Source: Acheta domesticus (lineage: Eukaryota; Arthropoda; Insecta; Orthoptera; Gryllidae). From it: DNA of 64,000 nucleotides. Of the stretch, positions 1-9,829 are shown in pieces; position 1 is the stretch's first letter; every line of letters starts with the position of its first letter. The notes beneath the pieces are model-generated. The model did not search any database and was not told the origin of the DNA. It was given only the letters and a program-made list of their open reading frames with translations. The translations under genes were made by a program, and so were the position numbers. The stretch lies in NCBI GenBank assembly GCA_031308135.1, contig JAHLJT010000631.1, forward strand, positions 441,501-505,500, read 5' to 3'.

Positions 1-2131
1 CTCATGACATAGACTCGTACATCACTTATTTCACGGATGCAATAAATCATAATTTACACATAAGTTCTAAATATATACCAAAAACTAATTTCGTAAATTA
101 TAAACCTCTACCTTTACCTATTATTAACCTTATTAAAACTAAGCACTCCCTAAGACGATTCTGGCAACAAACCAGGCGTAAAGATATTAAAACTAAACTA
201 AACAAAATATCTAGGATTATAAAATCGAAACTGGAACAACATAAATTCAATGAATACAAAAACTTTATTAAACAAATTCATCCCCAATCAAAAAAGCTCT
301 GGTCAACTCTTAAAAGAATCTGTAAAGAAAAAACATCTATTCCAATCCTTAAGCAACATTCTACTACAGCAATAAATGACTATGACAAAAGTCAATTACT
401 AGGTCTTCATTTCCAAAATACGTTTACTCCTAATTCAACTACTAATATTCACTTTTACAATCTTGTTAGCAATTTTCTCTCTCTTCCAAATTTTAATGTT
501 CCCCAAAATATTGATTATATTTCCCCTTCTGAAATTCATTCAATTATTAAAACACTAAAAACTCGCAAATCTCCAGGATTGGATACTATCAATAATCAAA
601 CACTCAAGTCACTAGGTAAAAGATCAATTGCTGCTTTTACTTCTATTCTAAATTCCGCATTGAGATTTAATTACTTTCCAACTACCTGGAAAACAGCAAT
701 CGTACTTCCCTTTTGTAAACCACAAAAAGATCCTAGAAACCCATCGAACTACCGACCTATTAGTTTACTTTCCTCTCTTTCCAAGATATTTGAAACCCTT
801 ATACATCACAGATTATTACACTTCACTACAATTAACAAAATTATTCCTCCCACTCAATTTGGCTTCACTCATCAGCATGCAACTACTCATCAACTTTTAA
901 GACTAACAGAACATATTGAAAACTCCTTTCACCTAAAACAGCATACTATTGTATTATTACTGGATATCGAAAAAGCATTCGACAAAATTTGGCATCATGG
1001 TCTTATTTATAAATTATTCCAAATTGGAATTCCTACTTATTTGTTCAAAATAATTCAAAATTTTCTTTCTAATCGCACTTTTCGTGTCAAAATTAATTCC
1101 TCTTTTTCTCAACTATTTTCAATTGGCGCGGGCGTGCCCCAAGGGTCCTGTCTATCTCCTCTTCTTTTTAACATCTATCTCTCTGACATTCCCAACTTTA
1201 CGTACTCAGAATTAGCCCTTTTTGCTGATGATACTGCATTCTTCATTAGTCATAAAAATTTAACAACTGCCAAAAATAGACTACAATCCGACCTTCTGCT
1301 TTATACAAATTGGACTTCTAAATGGCAGATTAAAATTAACATGAATAAATGTCAAGCTAAAATCTTCACACTCTGTAAACCAATCATCCCTGCAGAAATA
1401 TTAATTCTTGATCAAACTATACCCTGGATATCACCCAACACACCTATTAAATATCTTGGACTCCTCTTAGACACTAAACTTAAATGGAATGCCCATATTA
1501 AAAACATTATACATAAAACTAACACTAAAATTTATAAATTACACTCCCTTATTAATTATAAATCACCTATAAACATTCACTCAGCAAAATTAATATATAC
1601 CACAATTATTCGTCCTACCCTTACTTATGCTTGCCCCATCTGGTCCAATGCTGCCAAAACCCATATAAATAAATTACAAATTCTCCAAAATAAATTCATC
1701 AGGAAAATATTTCACGCACCCTGGTATATTCCCAACTCTCAACTCCATAATGAACTGAAAATTGACACTATCAACTCCCTAATTCGTTCACAGAGCCTTA
1801 AATTTTTCAATTCCTTAGATGACTTACAACAGACCCTCACTTTCAATTTAGGTCAAACATATCATTTTCCTCGACGTATACTATCAAAATTTCCTAAAGA
1901 TATATTTCATCCACCATAATTACTACATTTACAACATATTATCCTTCTATTCAAAATCCTTTTTACAAACTTCTTTTTTTCATAGCATAACCTTTTCAAA
2001 ACTTTAATTGTTAATAATTCCTACTACAGGTTCCAGTGAGTATCAAATCGCCAGTTATTTGTTTGTAATGTCCAAACCCCTGAAAGACAAATATGTCGAA
2101 CAGGTAGAAATAAATTAAAAAAAAAAAAAAA
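1..2131 (+). mobile_element. Jockey-like non-LTR retrotransposon (LINE), 5' end outside window
   Basis: The block holds an open ORF2 frame (3-1919), a 3' untranslated region of about 190 nt, and a terminal A-rich run near 2113-2131. Directly past the run the sequence becomes the antisense strand of an unrelated gag-like ORF, so the run is the 3' tail at an insertion junction. The 5' end and its target-site copy lie before base 1. The frame is uninterrupted, so the insertion is probably young. Confidence 0.85.
3..1919 (+). CDS. LINE ORF2 protein (reverse transcriptase), 5'-partial, 638 aa visible
   Basis: This is the C-terminal part of a LINE ORF2 polyprotein that copies element RNA into DNA at the target site. 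One frame is open from base 3 to the TAA at 1917-1919. Reading along: a linker typical of Jockey-clade proteins (SLRRFWQQTRR), the fingers motif KSPGLD, SNYRPISLLSSLSKIFE, the first catalytic aspartate in LLDIEKAFDKIWHHGL, the palm motif GVPQGSCLSPLLFNIYLSD, and the catalytic pair in FADD near nt 1218-1232. The C-terminal region (RPTLTYACPIWSNAAKTHIN) resembles Jockey elements that lack RNase H. The N-terminal endonuclease would lie before the window. No stops or frameshifts are seen. Clade assignment is by motif recall only. Confidence 0.9.
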   Translation, partial: HDIDSYITYFTDAINHNLHISSKYIPKTNFVNYKPLPLPIINLIKTKHSLRRFWQQTRRKDIKTKLNKISRIIKSKLEQHKFNEYKNFIKQIHPQSKKLWSTLKRICKEKTSIPILKQHSTTAINDYDKSQLLGLHFQNTFTPNSTTNIHFYNLVSNFLSLPNFNVPQNIDYISPSEIHSIIKTLKTRKSPGLDTINNQTLKSLGKRSIAAFTSILNSALRFNYFPTTWKTAIVLPFCKPQKDPRNPSNYRPISLLSSLSKIFETLIHHRLLHFTTINKIIPPTQFGFTHQHATTHQLLRLTEHIENSFHLKQHTIVLLLDIEKAFDKIWHHGLIYKLFQIGIPTYLFKIIQNFLSNRTFRVKINSSFSQLFSIGAGVPQGSCLSPLLFNIYLSDIPNFTYSELALFADDTAFFISHKNLTTAKNRLQSDLLLYTNWTSKWQIKINMNKCQAKIFTLCKPIIPAEILILDQTIPWISPNTPIKYLGLLLDTKLKWNAHIKNIIHKTNTKIYKLHSLINYKSPINIHSAKLIYTTIIRPTLTYACPIWSNAAKTHINKLQILQNKFIRKIFHAPWYIPNSQLHNELKIDTINSLIRSQSLKFFNSLDDLQQTLTFNLGQTYHFPRRILSKFPKDIFHPP

Positions 2132-2719
2132 AAGATTATCTATTTTATCGCCATGTTGTTGCGCTATATCATTCAAACATTCTAAACGCGATTCAACGTT
2201 TGTCATTTTTTCGCATTGTTGAGTTTGTAAATGTTCTAACGCGGTGACATTTTCCCGTAAAGCTACAACTTCCGAATTCATTTTATTCAAGCATTCCTTT
2301 TGTTCTTGCTGTATTTGATTTACTTGACAATTCAATGAGTCTATTTTTGAATAAATATTACTGAATTCACTAATTGTTTCGGTCCGTAATTGTGATATCT
2401 CCTCACATATGGCTTCGCGAAAATTCTTAAATTCCTGTGTTTGACTATTCATTTCTATCTTTATATTTTCAAGTTTATTTTCCAATTTAGCATTATTATT
2501 TTCTAATTTAGCATTATTAGCGTTCATTTCTGCCTTCATTTCAGCTAACATTTTAATTATTAAATTACTCGAATCCGTATTAACTACTGGAGATACCGCT
2601 ACTTCCTGTTCTATTTCAACTACGTCTCGCGAAATATCTCCTTCGGGATTCATACCGGTATCCGCCATATTATCTACTTCAATATTTTCGGCACGTGCTG
2701 TCTTACTTCTAGTCTCCAT
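2132..2719 (-). pseudogene. gag-like coiled-coil ORF truncated by the LINE insertion
   Basis: Starting at the ATG at 2719 (METRSKTARAE), the frame runs about 196 codons to 2132. There it enters the poly-A tail of the LINE, read here as poly-Phe. Most of the protein is a predicted long coiled coil, with heptad-like runs rich in Glu, Lys, Asn and Gln (for example AEMKAEMNANNAKLENNNAK). A short basic N terminus followed by a coiled coil fits Gag of insect LTR retrotransposons, but there is no zinc knuckle and no Pol in view, so the family is inferred. The 3' part should lie before base 1, on the far side of the LINE. Confidence 0.55.
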
Positions 2720-2739
2720 CTTAAAATTATAATACAAAT

Positions 2740-4100
2740 TAGAATTTTCTCTTTCAAATTCCTTTCAAATACCGTCAATGAAATGGTTTTGGCTCTTTCT
2801 TATAATTACACGTTAGTTTCATATGTCAATCACGAAATTTCAGATTCCATCAGATCACTTTGTTATAATGTATAATAACTCCATTAACGTACTTCACTTT
2901 GTTATAAATTATAACAAAATATGCCCCACTTGGCGCGCCATTTTGAAATATACCTTCATCCTTCACTTCGTAATACGTTGTCGTGAGTTTGACCTGTTCC
3001 GAATTTATAGAAAGATGTGGGCGCCAGGAACAGGTGACATAAACTAATACTAACTTTTCCCTATTTAATTCTGTCAAAATTATATGGGCATCCAGCTAGC
3101 TTGGGCCGATGGATTCGGATTACATGTATTCGCTATCGCTAAGATAGCCGATTACCTGATCTGCCGACTGTACAGCCTGGCGTGGAATCTGAAATATGGA
3201 AATTCTCTGCTTCCAACTAATTAGAAGCTTATGATTGACAAATGAACAGACTCTTTTCTTTTCCCAAAGAACAAAATTTAACAATTTATTCAATGTTAAT
3301 TTTAACAGATTACTTAATGGCCATGACCCCTTTTAAAAGATATTATTTTAATATACTGCAGTATATGTTACCGTCTTGCCGACCCGCTCGTTCCGAAGAC
3401 GCTTTTCACTTGGCCGATGAATCCGAGTCGCTCTTCTGTCTTCTGATCTTGCGCGGTTGCTGAAGTATCCAGTCCACACTGCATAAAATCTAGCTAAGTT
3501 CTTTCCGACGCTTTAGGTTTATAATCTTTCACACGAGTTTAATAAAATACTAATGTTCGAACTATCGTCCGGTGAACACCCAAAACTGCCCAAGTCCGCG
3601 GATGTACTCCGGCAAATAATTTCTAAGTCCGATGACGACTGTTACTTTTCGCACGAAAATGTATAAGTCTCACTTTCAACTACAAGGTCCGCACACTATT
3701 TGCACTCCACGAAACTCAAGAGCCGAGTTCACGACCTACACTCCACCACTCTGAGTCAGACTGTAACGATCTGCACTCAACGAAGCTCCAAGTCCGAATG
3801 AATGTTTTTCTGTATTTTGCAACCCTTGATGGGTCGGTAGCGTCCCACGTTCTATTTTTCCAAAACACGGCGGTAAACACCAGAAAGTCTAATTGCCCCC
3901 CGCCAACCCGCTCATTTCTTACAACCCCATGTAGCCGCGCCTTCGTCCGTCATACGTTTTTCGACCAATCACATATTCTTTATTATATCGATCTAGCCAG
4001 CGTTCCGGCACCTACGAGGCTTGCAGCTAGTTTATTTACCTGCCCTGCACCATAGCAACCCTCTGCGCTGGCGTTACTAGGGCCGGATATCGCCATTTTA
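2740..4100. other. non-coding stretch, possible leader/LTR of the gag-like element
   Basis: No convincing gene is present. ORFs here are under 90 codons and look random. The part 3370-4080 is GC-richer, with many CCG- and TCCG-containing words, and could be LTR or unrelated repeat DNA. Element limits were not resolved. Confidence 0.3.
3018..3026 (-). other. possible tRNA primer-binding site of an LTR retroelement
   Basis: The minus strand reads TGGCGCCCA, a typical start of a Gypsy-type primer-binding site. It lies about 300 nt upstream of the gag-like ATG at 2719, a sensible leader length. I could not find clear LTR ends to its right, so this is tentative. Confidence 0.25.
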
Positions 4101-4229
4101 CAAGTCCATTTAGTCGCCCCGTATACAACTAATATTATGAATAAACCATGTCCCGTTCTGGTATATCACACTATTAATAATATAATCGAAGGTAAGAAAC
4201 ACATATTTTAAAGATAGATTGTAGCTTAC

Positions 4230-4376
4230 CTTTGTGTATGTTGTGGGTATAAAATAATTTATATATATTGCTCTCATCGATTTTCTTTTTAACTCGACGT
4301 CCTTTGGAAACGAAAAAATACCCAACCGAGGTCCATTCTTATAATTTGCCTGGCACCCCGGCACACAACTAGGCAT
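4230..4376 (-). pseudogene. THAP zinc-finger first exon, orphaned
   Basis: The minus strand gives a 49-codon exon beginning MPSCVPGCQANYKNGPRLGI and continuing FSFPKD. This is the first half of a THAP (C2CH) DNA-binding domain, with its two N-terminal cysteines and the FxFPKD motif. It ends at a good donor (AAG|GTAAGC, with GT at 4229-4228). The second half, with the CxxH pair, is not found downstream on this strand; only retroelement sequence follows. It may be a fragment of a THAP-containing transposase or of a host THAP gene cut by insertions. Confidence 0.5.
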
Positions 4377-4569
4377 AATTTCTGCACTTATATCCCTACA
4401 CACACATGGTTTAAGTATATTTTACCATTAAATAACAAAAAACATTAAGCACAGGCCCAGAAACAACACTACCGCACTATAGCATGTGATAATGAATCAT
4501 GGCCTTCTCGTCGTGACGTCACGCACAAACTCTCAGGGCGTCGGCAGGCCTTGTATTCTAGGCGGTGTT

Positions 4570-4762
4570 GACTGGAGTGTAACAAAATCGCCTCGCAATA
4601 AAAAAGAACTAAACTTACTAACTACAATAACTAAAAGATCAATAGATTTTAACTACATAACTTATAACAAACTAATACAATCATTGAGCACAACTAACAA
4701 TTCGTTTTGGCAGTTCACGAAAAATGTCCTGAAAAAGAAAACAACTATACCATTTTTATAAA
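4570..4762 (+). mobile_element. Jockey-like LINE fragment, linker region (left half)
   Basis: Translation gives a linker like that of the LINE at 1-2131, ending FWQFTKNVLKKKTTIPFL where that element has LWSTLKRICKEKTSIPIL. The next part of the same ORF resumes at about 5337, so the copy was split by an insertion. Confidence 0.6.
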
Positions 4763-5336
4763 TATTGTAATATACAAAGATTACAAAACAAACGCCGCGC
4801 TTTAATCTGGACGGTCGCGGTTACTAGGTAACGAAGGTTGTTGACGGGCTAGAAGGGGGCTCTGGACTAGAGAGAGTTGGTGGTTGACTGGCATCCTGGT
4901 GGTAGCGGCGCGTATGTAAGCTGAATTGTTTAAGTTGGACATCGACGCGAATAGGGAGGACAAATTGTGGAACAATAGTGCAAGAAGTGAGCAGCAAGAA
5001 AGAAGCAGACGACTTCGGCGACGACCGGCGCGAAGACGGATTTTCGGCGCGGAAGTCAAGGGGCTACGAACTGCTGGGCCATCGTTTCACAACGCCAGAC
5101 AATTCGGTACCGTGCACCTAACGCATGAAATCAAGCAAGAGAATTTTTATATTGTTAGTCTCAAATTCCATTCTTAATAAACAAAATTATTGTTGTGCCA
5201 CGTTGTATGTAATTCCTTTGGAATATAAATAATTTCAGACTTCCAGGCTTCTCTGTATAGAGAGCATGAGAACCAAAGAACTGAGCATAGTAAATTAAAT
5301 TAGATAAAATAAATCATTCATCATTTTATCACAATA
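4763..5336. mobile_element. unclassified ~570-bp insertion splitting the LINE fragment (solo-LTR-like)
   Basis: This block interrupts one LINE reading frame, whose halves are at 4570-4762 and 5337-5640. It begins TGTAATATAC, ends near CACAATACA, has a GC-rich middle and AATAAA-like signals near its right end. The TG...CA limits and size suggest a solo LTR. No clear target duplication was found. Confidence 0.35.
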
Positions 5337-5640
5337 CACCATCAGGTAAAAAATATGCACCGTTAGAGACAGCAGAAGCCTTGGCTGATTACTTTGCGCA
5401 ATCGTTCACCCCTAACAGCACTCCCCCACATTCTGCTCACGTGAATTCTGCTCACAAGTAGAATCAGTTCACAATTATAATCTTCCACATAGAATAAAAT
5501 ACAGTTCCTTAAATGAAATTTAAAACTTATTCAAAAATCTCGCTCTTAAAAAAGCTCCTGGTCACGATAATAGTTATTTATGTCATGAGTCCTTAAAGAC
5601 TAATAGAGGATGAGTTACATATAATGTTTTTTGTTATTTC
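5337..5640 (+). mobile_element. Jockey-like LINE fragment, linker to RT start (right half)
   Basis: The frame reads SGKKYAPLETAEALADYFAQ then SFTPNST, matching the LINE linker (QNTFTPNSTT in the copy at the window start). It is followed after decay by KAPGHDN, the first RT motif. Stops and shifts show it is dead. Confidence 0.6.
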
Positions 5641-6474
5641 TAGTTTATAGTTTATTCGAAATAAACTTTTTATCACTTTCATGAGGTAAGAAAAAATTGT
5701 CATTACTCTCGATTTTCTATAGCGAGGGTTGGTTGTACTGGACGGTTTGTTTGAGATCAAACAGTTGAATGCATTTTCTGGTAATGCAGGCTGATTGAGA
5801 AAAAATACGGGAATTTCGAAGTATCAGCAGATATTTTCGTGCCAACGATATTCTGGAGGAAGCAGACGATGCACGATATAGTTTGATGCCTTCTAATTCT
5901 GCAACCACTTATGATTTATTTTGTGATTGACGAACGAAAAGGAATGTTCGAGGCATTAAAAAAGACATTATGCTACCATTTTTGAAGGAACGATCAAAAA
6001 CATTTAAACCAACTAGTCTCTAGTCATACTTTAGTATGCTGAAAAAATGTATATAAATACATGAGAAGACTGAGTATCCACGTAAGTTATTCATTCCCTA
6101 TAATTTGAATTAATAGTAAATACTGAAGACTAATTATTTAACATTTATTTGAATATACTGTTATAAATTTATTGAATATTTGAAGAAAAATTCTAAAGGT
6201 TACAAGCCTAAAAAATCAGAAGAGCAAGTAACTAAGTTCTTACAAGAAGCTGACGAACACATATACCTTTTTTTGTAGGTCATTCTTGTTTTTGGAGTAT
6301 TTGGTTCTGCCGGGGATAAGAACTTGCAGACTTAACCTTGAACAATACACAAGAGAAAGGAACATACTATCGGGTACATATTCCTCTGACAATTTTTTAC
6401 ATTTATTCCCAAAAATTGTGTTTTGTCATTTTTACGAGCACTCATAAAATCTAAATCCGAAAGTTAGCTAATAG
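5641..6474. other. intergenic, nothing recognised
   Basis: AT-rich sequence without a supportable ORF, RNA gene or clear repeat. Confidence 0.3.
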
Positions 6475-6710
6475 TACATTATGAAACGATGATGTAATGA
6501 TGGGTATTAATACACGAGTGTGATATTACGATACGAGCGAGGTACGAGCGAGTATCGTAAACTTCACACGAGTGTATTAATACCCATTACATCGAGTTTC
6601 ATACGGTACTTTTTCTACGACTTATGGTAACTTTATAAGTTAAACTTCTCCACTGAATCGTTTCCTGGCAGTCGACATGCAAGATTCAGCCAAGGCCATC
6701 TAGCGGACAC
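6475..6710 (+). repeat. dispersed hairpin repeat, copy A
   Basis: A unit of about 236 bp starting TACATTATGAAACGATGATG and ending CAAGGCCATCTAGCGGACAC. It contains a 103-nt imperfect palindrome at 6491-6593 whose arms can pair over about 40 nt around a loop with GAGCGAGGTACGAGCGA. A second copy in the same orientation lies at 59601-59818. It may be a MITE-like element or a transposon end. Confidence 0.7.
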
Positions 6711-7192
6711 CTCACTAGTTCTGGCCAGCTAAAAAAACCAGCTAACGTGACAACTTTTGAAAAATATCACTGTCGAATGCGAACATGGATTCATACACGA
6801 TTTGGGGAAGTTTCGTTTCGAATTGTGTTGGCAAACGCCGTTGCCAACCTTCACACAATTACACTGTGTATATTACGTTTACGTGGTAGGGACATTTTTT
6901 TAATATTTCAGTTGGCGACGAAAAAATGACTACTTCCGTAGATTCCGCCAACATTCAAAGCCATTCGAGTGGAGTTGCTGTGTTCGCGATTGTTGCTAGC
7001 GATTTGTACTTTGCGGTTTGCTGATTTTTGTTATTTGCATTTTATTTCGTTCAATTTATTAATTTAGTAGTTATAGGCATTTTTTATTTTTATTTTCCGA
7101 TTGTTTTCCTTAGTAATCATAGTTGAAATAGTTTTAGTAGTAAACGTTGATTATTTCCATTTAGTATTTCGTGTGTTAAATTAATTATATTG

Positions 7193-7195
<3 letters not shown>

Positions 7196-7236
<41 letters not shown>
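7196..7236 (+). repeat. (TTA)n microsatellite
   Basis: About 13 uninterrupted TTA triplets just before the transposase pseudogene start. Confidence 0.9.
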
Positions 7237-7266
7237 TGAATCCAATTTATTTATAATTGGAAAATA

Positions 7267-9829
7267 ATGGATAGCCCAAGTACATCTGGACCTATACTTG
7301 GTATTGCACCATTGAAGATAACACGCCTTCAAAGTTCCCTTCAAAAGGGGATTGTCAATTTATTTCTGGGATTGTGGAAAGAAGCAATTGAAGGAGGTGT
7401 CCATGTTACCCACACTTCTTTGATAATATGAGTGGCAAAATTATTACAGGTAATTTTTTTAAAATTTCTGTATAATATCTTTTAAAAACTTACAAGTGTA
7501 ATTTTCTTAATTAAAATAGTGATGGGTATAGTTGTTAATTATCTTTAATTATTAATTACCATTAGTTATGTATTAATAGAAATAAATCCAATTTTTCTTT
7601 TTCCAAGTTATTGTGTGTTTACAGGTGGGTGTGAAGTCAGTTGAAAATATTATCAACAAACATAAAAAAAAAGAAGTTCTCACCACACCCAATAAGACTC
7701 GGAAAAGAACCCGTCCAGTCACCAATGTTGACAATTTTACAAAAGATGGAATTGCCAATAATATATATTGCAGTTTGAGTTCAGGTAATCAATAAAAATA
7801 TTTATCTAAACAATTTGTTTTATACTTGTTTTTGGGTTACTTAACAAGTACCATGAATTATATTTCATGTAGGTTGTGGTATTTCCATTAGAAACCTCTA
7901 TACGGAGATAGTGGGGGATGAATCATTAAATTTTGAAAGCTCTCAGACCTCCTTAAAGCGAATAGTGAAGAACATGGGTTTTACGTAGGGAAAGGGAGAC
8001 CGGTATGCTCATGTGAGGGAGAGTGAAGCTGTAATTTTTAAGAGAGAGTGCTTCCTAAGGAATTTTATTAAAAACATGAACTCCAACATACCAAAGACAG
8101 TAGTTTTCTTGGATGAAACATGGATATATATGAATGGTAATTTCTTATACTTTTCTTCTAGAACATTAATTTTAATATTGTTGTACAATGTAATGAGCGT
8201 ATAGTGAACATAATAAGAAGTGCATAAAATAAATCAATATAAATTTGGATTTAAGTTGGATAGGTAAATGTTACCATAGGTTTGTTACCACAGGAGGGTC
8301 TTCAAAAACCTGGTTAAAAAAGGATGAGGTAAGGGGACACCCAAAAAAAACAGATGAGGGGAGCAGATTTGTGGTTGTTCATGCTGGAAGTAAGCATGGG
8401 TTTGTGCAAGGTAAGTTGCAATAATCAGATTGAATAATCATACACATGGCATAATGATTCAGAGTAAGTTTCCTTTACTTTATAATCACTTATAAGATTA
8501 ATTTATTCTTGTTGATTATACACTGTTAATAATTTATTTTTGTGCAACTTCCTCTGAATGAAAGTGGCAGTGAAAAAATTTTTGTTCATTAGGAGCAAGT
8601 CTAATTTTCAGCACAGATTTGAAGAGGGGCCAGGATTACCACGGTTCAATGAACAGTGAGAATTTTGAAAGGCAAGTTCATCATTAATTTTCATTATAGT
8701 CAAACAATTAAGTCATTATTAAGGCAATACAGTGATTTTTTTGCAAATTTCCACAGGTGGATCCAGGCACAGTTAATTCCTGGCATTAAAAATTTGGGGC
8801 CTTGCCTAATTATAATGGACAACGCTTCATACCACAGTAGGTTGGTAGAAGAAAATCCTTCATCTAGGTGGAAAAGAAAATGAGTTAGTGGTAAGTAACT
8901 AGTAAAAATTGAAGGTTAGAATTTGAAATGTAAAGAATTTTAACAATAAATCTTCTTATAGAGGTGGTTACAACAACATGGTGTGGTGCCACCAAATAAT
9001 GCCACTTTTGTTCTTTTGAGGCAACTGTGCAAGCTTCATAGTAATCAACTGAAAAGGTTTGCTTTTATATATAATTTGCATTTTCAAACTGTTAATGAAG
9101 AAAATATTTTTGAGGTGGATTGTTTTCTTTTTTCTAGATATGTGGTTGACAAACTTTTAGAGGATGAAGGGCATCAAGTTTTACGCCTTCCACCATACCA
9201 CTGCTTTTTTAATGCCATAGAGCAAGTATGGTCTGAGACAAAACGATATTACACAAAAGTAATAGTTTCAAGGCCAGGCAGTGGCATTGAAAGAACTAAA
9301 CAGGTTTGGGAGGAAGCATTAAATCAGGTAATCCCAACTTTTTCAAGCGAATATTTAACTTTTGAATAGCAACATTTGAATATTCTTATAATATTGATAA
9401 TTCTTGATTGCAATTGCAGAAACTTAAAAAAAATAATAATTTTTAAAATTAACTGCTTTACATTAAAAATGTTATTATTTTTATTACTATTAATTATTTT
9501 AACATCTGAGTGCATTCATTTTAGAAGAAATCATTTTAGTATTTCTCTACTATTCTTTGTGTAATCCATGTTCCTTACTAATTATATTTATTATTTTTAA
9601 TATTTATCTCAGTTATTTTAATTGTAATGTGGAATCATCTAATTCTTATTTTTGACACATATCGCTGTAGGTGACTCCACAAAAGTGGAATAATTACGTG
9701 GAACATACTGAAAAAATTATAAAAGAATATTGGAGGAAAGAAATACAAGATGTTCCAGAAGTTGAAGACATCATAATAAATTTGGAGAACAGTTCTGGAG
9801 AAGAGGATGACAACGACAGTGTGGATTAA
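7267..9829 (+). pseudogene. nine-exon Tc1/IS630-type DDE transposase gene, decayed
   Basis: Nine exons with good splice sites rebuild one transposase: 7267-7449, 7625-7784, 7873-8136, 8294-8410, 8593-8671, 8757-8890, 8962-9056, 9138-9327 and 9671-9829. A helix-turn-helix-like N terminus leads to KTRKRTRPVTNVDNFTKDGI, then the catalytic core: first Asp in VFLDETWIYMN, second Asp in LIIMDNASYHS, and Glu in LPPYHCFFNAIEQVW. This fits the DDE_3/IS630-like family. The C terminus is acidic. Damage: TGA at 7429-7431 (exon 1), TAG at 7986-7988 (exon 3), and one extra A near the end of exon 6 (around 8875-8882). Exon 5 uses a GC donor (8672-8673). Exon 1 is the least certain. No terminal inverted repeats were identified. 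Confidence 0.8.
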
